Assembly (NCBI GenBank): GCA_036560485.1
Contig: DATBRC010000041.1
Coordinates: 32,569 to 96,568, forward strand
Reading direction: 5' to 3'
Source: DATBRC01 sp036560485
GTDB taxonomy: Bacteria > Pseudomonadota > Gammaproteobacteria > Burkholderiales > Burkholderiaceae_D
Length of the DNA stretch: 64,000 nucleotides
Under the pieces are notes generated by a model, which did no database searches, was not told the origin of the DNA, and saw nothing but the letters and a program-made list of their open reading frames with translations. How positions within the stretch are numbered: position 1 is the first letter of the stretch; each line of letters begins with the position of its first letter. A program made the position numbers and the translations under genes. This document shows positions 18,598 to 27,118 of the stretch, in pieces.

Positions 18598-19137
18598 TTA
18601 ATGAATTGGGTGGCTGCGGAAATGATCACCCTCCTCATCATCCGGATCTTCGTGATGATGTCCATGCGCGCCGTGCACGTGCTCATGTGCGATCTCTTCC
18701 TCTGTCGCAGCGCGGACTTCTGCAACATTCAATGCAAATCGCAAGGCCATGCCTGCAAGTGGATGATTACCATCTAAAACAACCTTGTCATCCGCGATGT
18801 CGGTAACGGTAAAAATCAATATTCCTTCTTCCTCATCGCTTTCTTCAGGCGAGCCTTCAAATTGCATCCCTACTTCGAGTGGTGTCGGGAGCCGATTGCG
18901 AGGCTCGACCTTGACCAGATTGGGATCGTACTCACCGAAAGCATCGTCCGGCTCCACCTGGATCATCGTATCAAAGCCAACCTCTTGGCCTTCCAAAGCC
19001 TCTTCGATTTTGGGCAACGTATTTGCATAACCGCCATGCAAATAAACCATCGGTTCAGAACTCTCTTCGATCAAGTTGCCTTGCGCATCCGATAATTTGT
19101 AGTGAACTGTGACTACCGTGTTTTTGGCAATCTTCAT
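18598..19137 (-). CDS. slyD: FKBP-type peptidyl-prolyl cis-trans isomerase SlyD
   Basis: The 179-residue protein starts with the FKBP strand VVTVHYKLSDAQGNLIEES and continues with an insert-in-flap region (about 70-130) and ALRFALNVAEVRAATEEE. The C-terminal tail is His/Asp/Glu-rich (HEHVHGAHGHHHEDPDDEE), the metal-binding tail of SlyD that hands nickel to hydrogenase in enterobacteria. The acidic DEEEG run in the middle is typical of beta-proteobacterial members. Its start has a good Shine-Dalgarno (GAAAGGA). It is transcribed divergently from roxA. Confidence 0.95.
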   Translation of the reverse strand: MKIAKNTVVTVHYKLSDAQGNLIEESSEPMVYLHGGYANTLPKIEEALEGQEVGFDTMIQVEPDDAFGEYDPNLVKVEPRNRLPTPLEVGMQFEGSPEESDEEEGILIFTVTDIADDKVVLDGNHPLAGMALRFALNVAEVRAATEEEIAHEHVHGAHGHHHEDPDDEEGDHFRSHPIH

Positions 19138-19232
19138 GACGAATCCTTTCGATTAATATTTGTCAGATTATACATTCTCCATCGCCGGTAAAAGCCAAAT
19201 GCGCACAATCTGAGGTCGAATCATCAATACAA

Positions 19233-19247
19233 TATAATATCGTGATG
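19233..19247 (+). promoter_or_regulatory. -10 element immediately before the roxA start
   Basis: TATAAT at 19233-19238 places the expected transcription start at about 19245, the A of the ATG. No Shine-Dalgarno sequence and no clear -35 are visible, so a leaderless transcript is possible. Confidence 0.45.
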
Positions 19248-20366
19248 AAAAAAAATACTCTCTTAGGTAAGTTAACGCCTGCACAATTCCTGCGTGATTA
19301 CTGGCATAAAAAACCTCTTCTTATTCGTCAAGCAATCCCTGGATTCAAACCGTTATTGTCGCGTGAAGCACTATTCAAACTTGCCTCTCAAGAAGATGTT
19401 GAATCTCGCTTGATAAGCCATGCCAGACAGCAATGGAGTATGAAAAGCGGCCCGTTTGATACGCTGCCAACCTTGAACCAAAAAAAATGGACCTTACTGG
19501 TTCAAGGCGTCAATCTTCATGACGACTCCGCAGAGCAATTGCTGCGGCAATTCAATTTCATTCCCGATGCCAGATTGGATGATCTGATGATCAGTTATGC
19601 GACTGAACATGGTGGCGTTGGACCGCATTTTGACTCTTATGACGTTTTCTTATTACAAGCGCATGGACAGCGCCGTTGGCAAATCGGCGCGCAAAAAGAT
19701 TTGACGATCGTCGAAAACATGCCACTGAAAATACTGAAGAACTTCCAACCCGAACAGGAATTCGTGCTGGAACCCGGCGATATGCTCTACCTGCCACCGC
19801 AGTATGCCCATGACGGTGTCGCGCTTGGTGAATGCATGACTTATTCGATTGGTTTTCGTGCGCCGTCCTACCAGGAATTAGGCGAATCGTTCTTGCAATT
19901 CATGGCCGACTCGATTGATCTGCCCGGCCGGTACGCCGATCCGGACCTGTCCCTTCAAAAACATCCAGCAGAAATCAGCAAGACAATGCTGACGCGGATT
20001 GCATCTGAGCTGAACAAAATCAAATTTACTGAGGAAGATGTCGCCATTTTTATTGGTGAATACTTATCCGAACCCAAACCGAATGTGTACTTTGAATCCA
20101 CGACACGTCCATTCACCCTTGAAAACTTTACTCGGCAAGCGATCAAGCGCGGCGTGGCCTTATCTCGAAAAACACAAATGCTTTATCGTGGAAAATTTAT
20201 TTTCATCAATGGCGAATCATTTGCTGTGACTCGCACGGATAAAACTGTATTAAGTCTACTGGCAGACTCACGCCGGCTTGATGGAAGTTGTTTGGAGCGC
20301 GCATCAAATGACGTTTTAGAGGCACTCTATACATGGTACCAAGATGGCTGGCTTTCTTTTTCATGA
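19245..20366 (+). CDS. roxA: JmjC/cupin ribosomal protein L16 arginine hydroxylase (RoxA/YcfD)
   Basis: A 373-residue 2-oxoglutarate/Fe(II) oxygenase. The Fe-binding triad is visible as H128 and D130 (GPHFDSYD) and H189 (PPQYAHDG), close to the spacing in E. coli YcfD (H125, D127, H187). The N-terminus (FLRDYWHKKPLLIRQA) and the C-terminal winged-helix-like region fit the family. YcfD hydroxylates an arginine of ribosomal protein L16. The start is either GTG 19242 or ATG 19245; I chose the ATG because the TATAAT ends seven bases before it. It is divergent from slyD. Confidence 0.93.
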   Translation: MKKNTLLGKLTPAQFLRDYWHKKPLLIRQAIPGFKPLLSREALFKLASQEDVESRLISHARQQWSMKSGPFDTLPTLNQKKWTLLVQGVNLHDDSAEQLLRQFNFIPDARLDDLMISYATEHGGVGPHFDSYDVFLLQAHGQRRWQIGAQKDLTIVENMPLKILKNFQPEQEFVLEPGDMLYLPPQYAHDGVALGECMTYSIGFRAPSYQELGESFLQFMADSIDLPGRYADPDLSLQKHPAEISKTMLTRIASELNKIKFTEEDVAIFIGEYLSEPKPNVYFESTTRPFTLENFTRQAIKRGVALSRKTQMLYRGKFIFINGESFAVTRTDKTVLSLLADSRRLDGSCLERASNDVLEALYTWYQDGWLSFS

Positions 20367-20519
20367 CTCTGTTTAGTAACGGTTGAAGCGGATCTTATCT
20401 CTTGGCAATGTCTTTATAAATAAAGGGCTTATCATGCTTTTTCAGCCTGATTATCCATATTCATTCAGCATGGCTTACTAAAAAGAAAAGTCTCCCTGTC
20501 AAGATATGAAAAAATTGGT

Positions 20520-20525
20520 TATAAT
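20520..20525 (+). promoter_or_regulatory. Promoter -10 of the Ala/Pro-rich lipoprotein gene
   Basis: TATAAT at 20520-20525, with a -35-like CTGTCA at 20496-20501 (18-base spacer). It implies a leader of about 130 bases. Confidence 0.55.
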
Positions 20526-20526
20526 T

Positions 20527-20621
20527 GCGAGTTAGGAAGTTTACGTTGTGTGGCAACGCACCATTTATAGGTACGCAAAACTCGCGAGACATCCTATCGA
20601 GCGATAATTACCGGTAATTAT
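20527..20621 (+). other. Structured 5' leader with 18-bp palindrome
   Basis: The leader holds GCGAGTT (20527-20533) matched by AACTCGC (20579-20585), an inner GTTG...CAAC hairpin, and a perfect palindrome ATAATTACCGGTAATTAT at 20604-20621, about 40 bases before the ATG. It could be an operator or an RNA element controlling translation. Confidence 0.5.
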
Positions 20622-20659
20622 TCATCGCAAAATTTTGATAATCTTTGAAGGAAATATTC

Positions 20660-20902
20660 ATGAAAAAAACACTGTTGATCGCATCTCTGTTGGCTATCGC
20701 TTTGGCTGCTTGCAGCAAAAAAGAAGAAGCTGCTGCTCCTGCACCAGCTCCAGCACCTGCTCCTATGGCTGCTCCTTCTGCTGACGCTTCCGCTCCTGCT
20801 GCTTCCGCACCAGCAATGGCTGCACCAGCTGCGTCCGCTCCTGCTGCTTCCGCTCCTGCTGCTTCCGCTCCTGCTGCTGCTGCTCCTGCTGCATCCAAGT
20901 AA
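20660..20902 (+). CDS. Small Ala/Pro-rich lipoprotein
   Basis: An 80-residue protein starting at the ATG with GAAGGAA upstream. It has a lipoprotein signal peptide with lipobox LAAC (Cys18), then SKKEE and a low-complexity tail of Ala, Pro and Ser. The last third repeats the unit ASAPA, encoded by near-identical 15-base repeats. Ser+Lys after the lipid cysteine predicts outer-membrane sorting. The tail probably spans or lines the periplasm or envelope as an unstructured linker. Similar alanine-rich lipoproteins are abundant in Oxalobacteraceae but have no known function. It is a single-gene unit with its own promoter and a strong terminator. Confidence 0.88.
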   Translation: MKKTLLIASLLAIALAACSKKEEAAAPAPAPAPAPMAAPSADASAPAASAPAMAAPAASAPAASAPAASAPAAAAPAASK

Positions 20903-20920
20903 TCAACGGTTGCTTGAGAA

Positions 20921-20945
20921 AACCGACCTTCGGGTCGGTTTTTTT
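20921..20945 (+). terminator. Rho-independent terminator with UUCG loop
   Basis: AACCGACC pairs with GGTCGGTT around a TTCG tetraloop, followed by five more T. It lies 18 bases after the lipoprotein stop. Confidence 0.95.
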
Positions 20946-20999
20946 ACGCCATTTTTTAGTATTAACGAACTAATTTACGCGTTCATCCAGAACAAAACG

Positions 21000-21782
21000 T
21001 TAAGTCCTCAACAAATCAACCCATTCAAAGCCATCCTGCTGACAAGCAATCATTACCGCCGTTTTCTCAATGTCGATGCTGCGAGATAGTGCCTCTTTAG
21101 CGAGCTCCGGCGTATTATTTTGCCGACTCAAATGCGCTCCCATGACCAACTTTAAACGCGCTTGATCAAGGTCGTGAAGAATTTCGGAACTTGTTTGGTT
21201 GGACAAATGCCCATAAGGGCCGCCAATCCGCTGTTTCAATGATGGTGGATAAGTTGAACGTGCCAGCATTTCCCGATCATGATTACACTCCAAAACCAAC
21301 GCATCGCAACCATCCAATGCAGCAATCAAATGAGACGTAGCATGGCCTGCATCAGTCAATATACCTAATTTATGCATGCCATTACTCGCCACATATTGAA
21401 TCGGCTCTCTGGCATCATGCGGTACGGTATAGGGTGAGAGTTCGAGATCGCCAACTGCGATTTGATCGCCGTCTTGGCAAAAATGAAGCGTGACATCATG
21501 GCAATCAGCTTGTACAGCCTGGTATGTACCAAAACTAAGCCAAACCGGAATCCTGTGCCGTCTCGCAAATTTAAAGACGCCGCCCACATGATCTTGATGC
21601 TCATGTGTGACAACTACGCCGTTCAAGTCCGCTGGTGAAACGCCAAGCTTTGCCAGACGGCGTTCGGTTTCACGAATGCCGAAGCCGCAATCCAGCATGA
21701 CAGTCGTTCTGGTCATGCCCGATACGGTAGAGATCAACAGCGCATTACCTTCGCTGCCACTGCCTAAACTGGCAAATTTCAA
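21000..21782 (-). CDS. MBL-fold metallo-hydrolase (YycJ/WalJ-like)
   Basis: A 260-residue metallo-beta-lactamase-fold protein with SLGSGSEGNALLI at the start and the metal motif HEHQDHVGG, then LTDAGH and ECNHD, which supply further ligands. The opening and motif order fit the YycJ/WalJ group. Members are proposed DNA/RNA processing nucleases or phosphodiesterases, but the substrate here is unknown. It is the last gene of the minus-strand dapA-bamC cluster, 45 bases beyond bamC. Confidence 0.88.
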   Translation of the reverse strand: MKFASLGSGSEGNALLISTVSGMTRTTVMLDCGFGIRETERRLAKLGVSPADLNGVVVTHEHQDHVGGVFKFARRHRIPVWLSFGTYQAVQADCHDVTLHFCQDGDQIAVGDLELSPYTVPHDAREPIQYVASNGMHKLGILTDAGHATSHLIAALDGCDALVLECNHDREMLARSTYPPSLKQRIGGPYGHLSNQTSSEILHDLDQARLKLVMGAHLSRQNNTPELAKEALSRSIDIEKTAVMIACQQDGFEWVDLLRT

Positions 21783-21827
21783 CTCATTATTTGATGAACA
21801 ATACTCATCATCCTATGTGTTGGCGGG

Positions 21828-22976
21828 TTACTTCAATTGATCATTCAGCAGTGACAAAATCTGTTGAGACGTTGCCGATACTTCGGGCTGGCCTTCGTTA
21901 TTCAACACACTGATTTGACTTGTTGTTCCTGTAGATTTAACTGCTATTCTATAACGCTTTGCCAATTTTGATTCATCATCACTGGAAGCAAACAGTTTGG
22001 CAAAAATGCCATTATCCTTGCTGTTCGCATCCTTATCCTGGTTCACATAACGGACAAAATACATGCCTTGCGCGCGGTCGCGATCTTCTACGGTAAAGCC
22101 TACTCGATCAAGCGCCAGACCGACGCGCCGCCAGGCACGGTCGAACTCTTCATCGTCGTCAACATAAGAACCATTATCGCCTTTTACCAATTTGGCACGA
22201 GCTGGTTGGGATTTTGCATTTGCTATTGCCGCTTTTGCCTTATCAGCCTCAACACCCAATCTGATCATCAAACGACTCAGAGCATCGGCTTCCAAAGTCG
22301 GATCGCTCGGGCGTGACGTCCATCTGGTTGTTTCGCTCCTGCTGTCACCGCCAACCACCACTTCTTCTGCGCCGCGATGGCTGATATAAATTTCAGTGCT
22401 GCCATCGGCTCTGCGCTCCAAACGCGTTCGGAATTTATCGCGCAAGCCTGTGTCGGATATACCATCGATTACAGATCCCAAAGCTTTATGGATGAAATCC
22501 TTTGGCATGTTTAACCGGTTCTCTGCCCAATCCGTTTCCATGATGCCGGAGTCCGGGTTTTCAAGATTGATTATAAAACCCGAATCTTGCCAAAAATCCT
22601 TAATTTGTTGCCACAATACTTCAGGTGATTTATTAACGACCAGCCAGCGCTCATTGGCATCACGCTCAATACGAACATCGGCTACTGCCTTGGGTGCAAC
22701 CAGTACGTTCGATAGTGGAGTAGGTTGCCCAGTTTGCTGCGCTTTAAAGTCCGACGCTGTGGCCACACCACGATTCAGATCAGGAATTGCATAGCGATTC
22801 TCGCGTTGCAATTGGGTCAGATCAGGCGGAATCTCCAAGTTGGTAGGAGCGACCTTGCTGGCGCTTTTATAATCGAGGCGATCGGGTTCCAGCACACTGC
22901 CTACCGTACTGCATCCGAGCAAACCAGCCGTCGCCAGTAATACAAACGTGCCTTGGAAAAAATTACGTTGAGCCAT
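21828..22976 (-). CDS. bamC: Outer membrane assembly lipoprotein BamC (NlpB)
   Basis: A 382-residue lipoprotein, if started at MAQRNFF, which gives a 21-residue signal ending LLGC; in-frame ATGs at 23000 and 23042 give improbably long signals. After the lipid cysteine comes the disordered stretch with DRLDYKSA and IPPDLTQLQ, which in E. coli BamC binds BamD. Two helix-grip domains follow (about 130-250 and 290-375). BamC is part of the BAM complex inserting outer-membrane beta-barrels. The gene lies directly downstream of dapA, as in E. coli and most beta-proteobacteria. Confidence 0.93.
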   Translation of the reverse strand: MAQRNFFQGTFVLLATAGLLGCSTVGSVLEPDRLDYKSASKVAPTNLEIPPDLTQLQRENRYAIPDLNRGVATASDFKAQQTGQPTPLSNVLVAPKAVADVRIERDANERWLVVNKSPEVLWQQIKDFWQDSGFIINLENPDSGIMETDWAENRLNMPKDFIHKALGSVIDGISDTGLRDKFRTRLERRADGSTEIYISHRGAEEVVVGGDSRSETTRWTSRPSDPTLEADALSRLMIRLGVEADKAKAAIANAKSQPARAKLVKGDNGSYVDDDEEFDRAWRRVGLALDRVGFTVEDRDRAQGMYFVRYVNQDKDANSKDNGIFAKLFASSDDESKLAKRYRIAVKSTGTTSQISVLNNEGQPEVSATSQQILSLLNDQLK

Positions 22977-23070
22977 ACGAAAGTTCTTGCGAATAGTCAT
23001 GTCGATACAGGTTATGAAACCGGGTAAGTTCAAAGGATGCACGTGTCGTCTTGTGCTTATTTTCGGAAGT

Positions 23071-23949
23071 TCATTTTAATACGGACGATTCACGCAAAGC
23101 AGCGCGAACAGTCTCGTGATATTCGGTGGCTAATGGCACTAGCGGCAAACGAATCCCTTGCGGGATCAGCCCCATTTCCTGCATCGCCCACTTGACCGGC
23201 ACAGGATTAGGTTCAACGAACAATTTATTGTGCAATGGCAATAGTTTGTTATTCAGCGCAATCGCCTTTGCCACTTCAAGATTCTGAGCTGCAATACATA
23301 ATTCATGCATGGCACGTGGGACCACGTTGGCCGTGACTGAGATATTTCCTTTTGCTCCACACAAAATCAACGCCATTGCTGTCGCATCATCACCGGAATA
23401 CACCGCAAACGATTTTGGTGCCAGACGAATCAAATCCGTTCCGCGCGCGATATTGCCGGTAGCATCCTTGACGCCGATAATGCCGGGCACTTGGGCCAAT
23501 CGCAGAATGGTTTCATTGGACATATCGGCGACTGTACGTCCCGGGACGTTATAAAGAATGACCGGCAAATCGACTGCTTCGGCAATCTTCTTGAAATGCT
23601 GATACATCCCTTCTTGCGTGGGACGATTGTAATAAGGTACGACTTGCAAAGACGCATCGGCACCGACTTGTTTCGCATAGCGTGTCAGTTCAATCGCCTC
23701 TTCGGTCGAATTCCCGCCAGTACCGGCAATAATCGGAATCCGCTTCGCCGTATGCTCAACTGCGACTTTGACGAGCTCACAATGTTCTTTAACCGTCACG
23801 GTTGGAGATTCGCCGGTTGTCCCGACAATCACGATACCGTCAGTGCCTTCGGCAATGTGCCAATCAATGAGTTTGCGCAAGCCAGGCAAATCGAGGCTGC
23901 CGTCTGCCTGCATGGGGGTTACGATTGCAACTATGCTGCCCTGAATCAT
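23071..23949 (-). CDS. dapA: 4-hydroxy-tetrahydrodipicolinate synthase
   Basis: A 292-residue (beta/alpha)8 enzyme of lysine and diaminopimelate synthesis, condensing pyruvate with aspartate semialdehyde. The Schiff-base lysine is K161 (GVKDATG), and the proton-relay residues T44/T45, Y107 and Y133 are in place (GTTGES, VVPYYNRP, ILYNVPGR). The length and residue numbering match E. coli DapA. It is followed at 95 bases by bamC. Confidence 0.98.
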   Translation of the reverse strand: MIQGSIVAIVTPMQADGSLDLPGLRKLIDWHIAEGTDGIVIVGTTGESPTVTVKEHCELVKVAVEHTAKRIPIIAGTGGNSTEEAIELTRYAKQVGADASLQVVPYYNRPTQEGMYQHFKKIAEAVDLPVILYNVPGRTVADMSNETILRLAQVPGIIGVKDATGNIARGTDLIRLAPKSFAVYSGDDATAMALILCGAKGNISVTANVVPRAMHELCIAAQNLEVAKAIALNNKLLPLHNKLFVEPNPVPVKWAMQEMGLIPQGIRLPLVPLATEYHETVRAALRESSVLK

Positions 23950-24034
23950 ATTGAAATGAATGACAAAAGATGTAAAAGCACGATTGTAGCGGATAGCTCG
24001 CCCGTGTGGGGTCGTCTTGGATGGATTAGAACGC

Positions 24035-24553
24035 TCATATTACGCGAAGACTACCTATGGAAAGCCCGGAACCGGCCTTCACAGCGCAAATACGCTGCAC
24101 CATCGCAGGTTTAGGCGACTCCACAAAACCATCTTCAAATGCAATGACGCGCAATGAATTTAATGCGGCAAATATCAATAACTCCCCTGTTGCAAGCAAG
24201 AAATCCGGGTTTGAAGGCTTGCCAAAATACTCATTACCTTGGGCAAAAGTTTCGTAAATCAGCAAGCCTTTCGATGTAAGACTTGTCACGATATGGGGCA
24301 ACAGAGGACGATGCAGATAATTGGTAACTACGATGCCGGAGAATCGGTTTGCCTCAAACGGCCAGACAGGCATGCGACCGTCAGTACCATTCTCCAGATC
24401 GAACTGCATGGTGGTAATCCGTTTGGCAGCCAGCCGGCTCAATGAGTCTGCATCGCGATCGAGTGCGATAACGTCATACCCCATTGAGGCCAACAGCACA
24501 CTATGACGTCCACCACCGCAAGCCAGATCCAGCACTTCGCCCTGCGGGATCAA
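24035..24553 (-). CDS. Class I SAM-dependent methyltransferase
   Basis: A Rossmann-type methyltransferase with motif I VLDLACGGGRH and acidic motif II ALDRDAD; later strands include VVTNYLHRPLLP and LLIYETF. The only standard start is a TTG at 24553, giving 172 residues. The frame stays open upstream and encodes SAWVRRFAPLIPQ, which looks like the usual family N-terminus, but no ATG/GTG/TTG precedes it before a stop at 24599-24601. The start is therefore uncertain: an ATA at 24593-24595 would fit. It is downstream of and nearly contiguous with trpS, in the conserved cluster before dapA. The substrate is unknown. Confidence 0.8.
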   Translation of the reverse strand: MIPQGEVLDLACGGGRHSVLLASMGYDVIALDRDADSLSRLAAKRITTMQFDLENGTDGRMPVWPFEANRFSGIVVTNYLHRPLLPHIVTSLTSKGLLIYETFAQGNEYFGKPSNPDFLLATGELLIFAALNSLRVIAFEDGFVESPKPAMVQRICAVKAGSGLSIGSLRVI

Positions 24554-24587
24554 CGGCGCAAAACGCCGTACCCACGCTGAAGCTTGA

Positions 24588-25790
24588 TCAGCTATAGCTC
24601 AACCCCATTGCTTCACGTACGTCGCGCATGGTCTCTTGCGCCAATTTGCGTGCCTGGTCGCAACCGTCTGCCACAATCGCACGTACCAGAGAAGGATCAT
24701 CCAGGTATTGCTGGGCGCGTTCACGCATCGGCTCCTGCTCTTTCAGAATGCCATCGATCACCGGCTGTTTGCATTCCAGACAGCCGATGCCGGCCGACTT
24801 GCAACCTTTGACGACCCACTCTTTGGTCGTTGTATCGGAATACACCTTATGCAGCTTCCATACCGGGCACTTCTCCGGATCGCCTGGATCAGTACGGCGC
24901 ACGCGTGCCGGATCAGTCGGCATGGTGCGCACTTTCTTGATGACGGAATCTTTTTCTTCACGTAACGCGATCGCATTGCCATAACTCTTGGACATTTTTT
25001 GTCCATCCAGGCCAGGCAAGCGCGAGTCTTCCGTCAAGCGTACTTGCGGCTCGACTAAAATCAACTTGCGACTGCCTTCAAGATAGCCAAACAGGCGTTC
25101 ACGGTCGATCATGCTCAAATTCTGTGCATCGTCCAACATCGCTTTGGCTTGCTCCAGCGACTCTTCCTTGCCGTGCTCCTGGTATTCGTTACGCAACTCA
25201 ATGTACAGCTTGGCGCGCTTGCCACCCAGTTTCTTGACTGCGTCCTGCGCTTTTTCTTCAAAGCCTTTTTCTTTACCGTAGAGATGATTAAAGCGGCGTG
25301 CAATCTCGCGCATCATCTCGATGTGCGGCACCTGATCGTCACCGACCGGCACCAGGCTGGCGCGATAAATCAGCACGTCGGCAGCCTGCATCAATGGATA
25401 GCCGAGAAAACCATAGGTCGTCAAATCCTTGTGTGCCAGTTTCTCGATTTGATCCTTGTAGGTCGGCACACGTTCCAGCCAGCCAAGCGGCGTCGCCATG
25501 CCGAGCAACAAAGTGAGTTCTGCATGCTCAGGGACTTTGGATTGGATGAATAAGGTTGCTTGTGACGGATCGATACCGGCGGCAAGCCAGTCGATTATCA
25601 TGTCCCATGTACTGGTTTCGATGATGCTGGGATCGTCATAGTGCGTGGTCAGCGCATGCCAATCGGCAGCGAAAAACAGGCATGGCAATTCGGATTGCAT
25701 CTTGACCCAATTTTTAAGGGCGCCATGATAATGACCAAGGTGCAAAGCACCCGTTGGACGCATACCGGAAACAACACGATCAGGATACAT
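24588..25790 (-). CDS. trpS: Tryptophanyl-tRNA synthetase
   Basis: A 400-residue class I synthetase with the HIGH-type motif in GALHLGHYHGAL near residue 15 and GQKMSKSYGN as the KMSKS loop. It is longer than the 334-residue E. coli enzyme. An insert of about 60 residues (around 170-230, KKGFEEKAQDAVKKLG onwards, rich in Lys and Glu) accounts for the difference and is typical of the beta-proteobacterial form. It starts five bases after the end of the M50 protease gene. Confidence 0.97.
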   Translation of the reverse strand: MYPDRVVSGMRPTGALHLGHYHGALKNWVKMQSELPCLFFAADWHALTTHYDDPSIIETSTWDMIIDWLAAGIDPSQATLFIQSKVPEHAELTLLLGMATPLGWLERVPTYKDQIEKLAHKDLTTYGFLGYPLMQAADVLIYRASLVPVGDDQVPHIEMMREIARRFNHLYGKEKGFEEKAQDAVKKLGGKRAKLYIELRNEYQEHGKEESLEQAKAMLDDAQNLSMIDRERLFGYLEGSRKLILVEPQVRLTEDSRLPGLDGQKMSKSYGNAIALREEKDSVIKKVRTMPTDPARVRRTDPGDPEKCPVWKLHKVYSDTTTKEWVVKGCKSAGIGCLECKQPVIDGILKEQEPMRERAQQYLDDPSLVRAIVADGCDQARKLAQETMRDVREAMGLSYS

Positions 25791-25795
25791 AGTTT

Positions 25796-26455
25796 TTAAT
25801 TAATCAAAAAATTCAAAGGAATAACAAGCAGATGCAATAAAAAATCCGCTCCCAGCATGACAGGGATCATCCAAAAATACAGCACTTTAAGCATGACCAA
25901 TGCCATTACGATGAAAAATCCATAGGGCTCAATCTGCGCAAATTTATACGCGTATTTACGCGGCAAAAGACTCGTGAGTACTCTGCCGCCATCCAATGGC
26001 GGAATCGGAAACAAATTGAACGCCAACATCACCAGATTTGTCAAAACCCCTGCTTGCGCCATTCTGCTGAAAAACGGTTCACTCACATGCAGCAAAATCA
26101 AAACAATAGAAAATATCAACCACAGCAACGCCATCGCAAAATTGGCGCCTGGTCCGGCAAGTGCCACCCATGCCATATCGCGTTTTGGATTACGCAGCAT
26201 TCCAAAGTCAATCGGCACCGGTTTGGCGTAACCGAATAAAAACGATCCGCCCGTTGCAAAGTACAGCACAACGGGGATCAGAATAGTGCCCAACGGATCA
26301 ATATGCTTGATTGGATTCAAGCTCATCCGCCCTAGAGCATATGCCGTCGTGTCACCAAAAAACTTGGCTACATAAGCGTGTGCCGCTTCATGCAGCGTAA
26401 TCGCAAATAATACCGGCAGTGCATAAACTGCGACCGTTTGTATAAGATCATTCAT
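25796..26455 (-). CDS. Site-2 protease family (M50) membrane metalloprotease
   Basis: A 219-residue polytopic membrane protein with zinc motif HEAAH (H22, E23, H26) in the first membrane helix. The third ligand motif is LFPIPPLDGGRV. About five to six hydrophobic helices are seen and no PDZ domain, which places it in the minimal M50B group rather than RseP. Members cleave transmembrane substrates, but the substrate of this conserved small form is unknown. Its place between yciO and trpS is a recurring arrangement in Burkholderiales. Confidence 0.93.
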   Translation of the reverse strand: MNDLIQTVAVYALPVLFAITLHEAAHAYVAKFFGDTTAYALGRMSLNPIKHIDPLGTILIPVVLYFATGGSFLFGYAKPVPIDFGMLRNPKRDMAWVALAGPGANFAMALLWLIFSIVLILLHVSEPFFSRMAQAGVLTNLVMLAFNLFPIPPLDGGRVLTSLLPRKYAYKFAQIEPYGFFIVMALVMLKVLYFWMIPVMLGADFLLHLLVIPLNFLIN

Positions 26456-26488
26456 GGGGTGGGATTTTATCAGAGGTGGAGGTGCTAA

Positions 26489-27118
26489 TTAATTCGATAA
26501 GCCAAACATACTTGCATCACCTCGTCCTTGACGTATCAATGATACCTGGTCCCCACTCAAATCAATGACCGTCGTGGGTTCCAAACTGCACGCGCCGCCG
26601 TCAATAATCAAATCAATTTGACGTTCAAGATGAGCGCGGATTTGTTCGGGGTCAGTCAATGGTTGCTCCTCTTTTGGCAAAATCAACGTCGTACCCAACA
26701 AGGGCTGCCCCAATTCAGCCAATAAAGCATGGGCAATCGGATTCTCCGGCACGCGCAAGCCGATCGTTTTGCGCGATGGATGACTGACTCGACGCGGCAC
26801 TTCCTTGGTTGCTTCCAGAATAAACGTATAAGGGCCGGGAGTGGCTGCTTTCAAGAGACGATACTGACGATTATCAACACGTGAATAAAGAGAAATTTCA
26901 CTCAGGTCACGACATAACAACGTCAAATGATGCTTGTCATCCACGTCGCGAATGCGGCGCAAACGCGTCACCGCCTCTTTATCATCCAATTGGCATACCA
27001 ATGCATAACAAGAATCCGTCGGCAACGCGACAATACCGCCGCTGCGTATTATTTGCGCAGCCTGCTTGATCAATCGCAGTTGCGGATTATCAGGATGAAT
27101 TTGAAAGAATTGGCTCAT
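26489..27118 (-). CDS. yciO: Sua5/YciO/YrdC-type L-threonylcarbamoyladenylate synthase family protein (YciO)
   Basis: A 209-residue YrdC-fold protein beginning FFQIHPDNPQLRLI and containing GGIVALPTDSCYAL, LRRIRDVDDKHHLTLLCRDL and GPYTFILEA, which bind nucleotide, threonine and RNA in the family. The sequence resembles YciO more than TsaC. TsaC/Sua5 make threonylcarbamoyl-AMP for t6A37 in tRNA, while YciO has weaker or uncertain activity. There is no Shine-Dalgarno sequence; instead the ATG follows directly on the U-tract of a terminator-like hairpin. PHP/RNase AM and YciO are also neighbours in E. coli. Confidence 0.92.
   Translation of the reverse strand: MSQFFQIHPDNPQLRLIKQAAQIIRSGGIVALPTDSCYALVCQLDDKEAVTRLRRIRDVDDKHHLTLLCRDLSEISLYSRVDNRQYRLLKAATPGPYTFILEATKEVPRRVSHPSRKTIGLRVPENPIAHALLAELGQPLLGTTLILPKEEQPLTDPEQIRAHLERQIDLIIDGGACSLEPTTVIDLSGDQVSLIRQGRGDASMFGLSN

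Noticed and set aside
20608..20898. Ala/Gly/Glu-rich ORF antisense to the lipoprotein
   Set aside because: It is the mirror of the Ala/Pro repeats and lacks a start signal. The plus-strand gene has a signal peptide, ribosome site, promoter and terminator.
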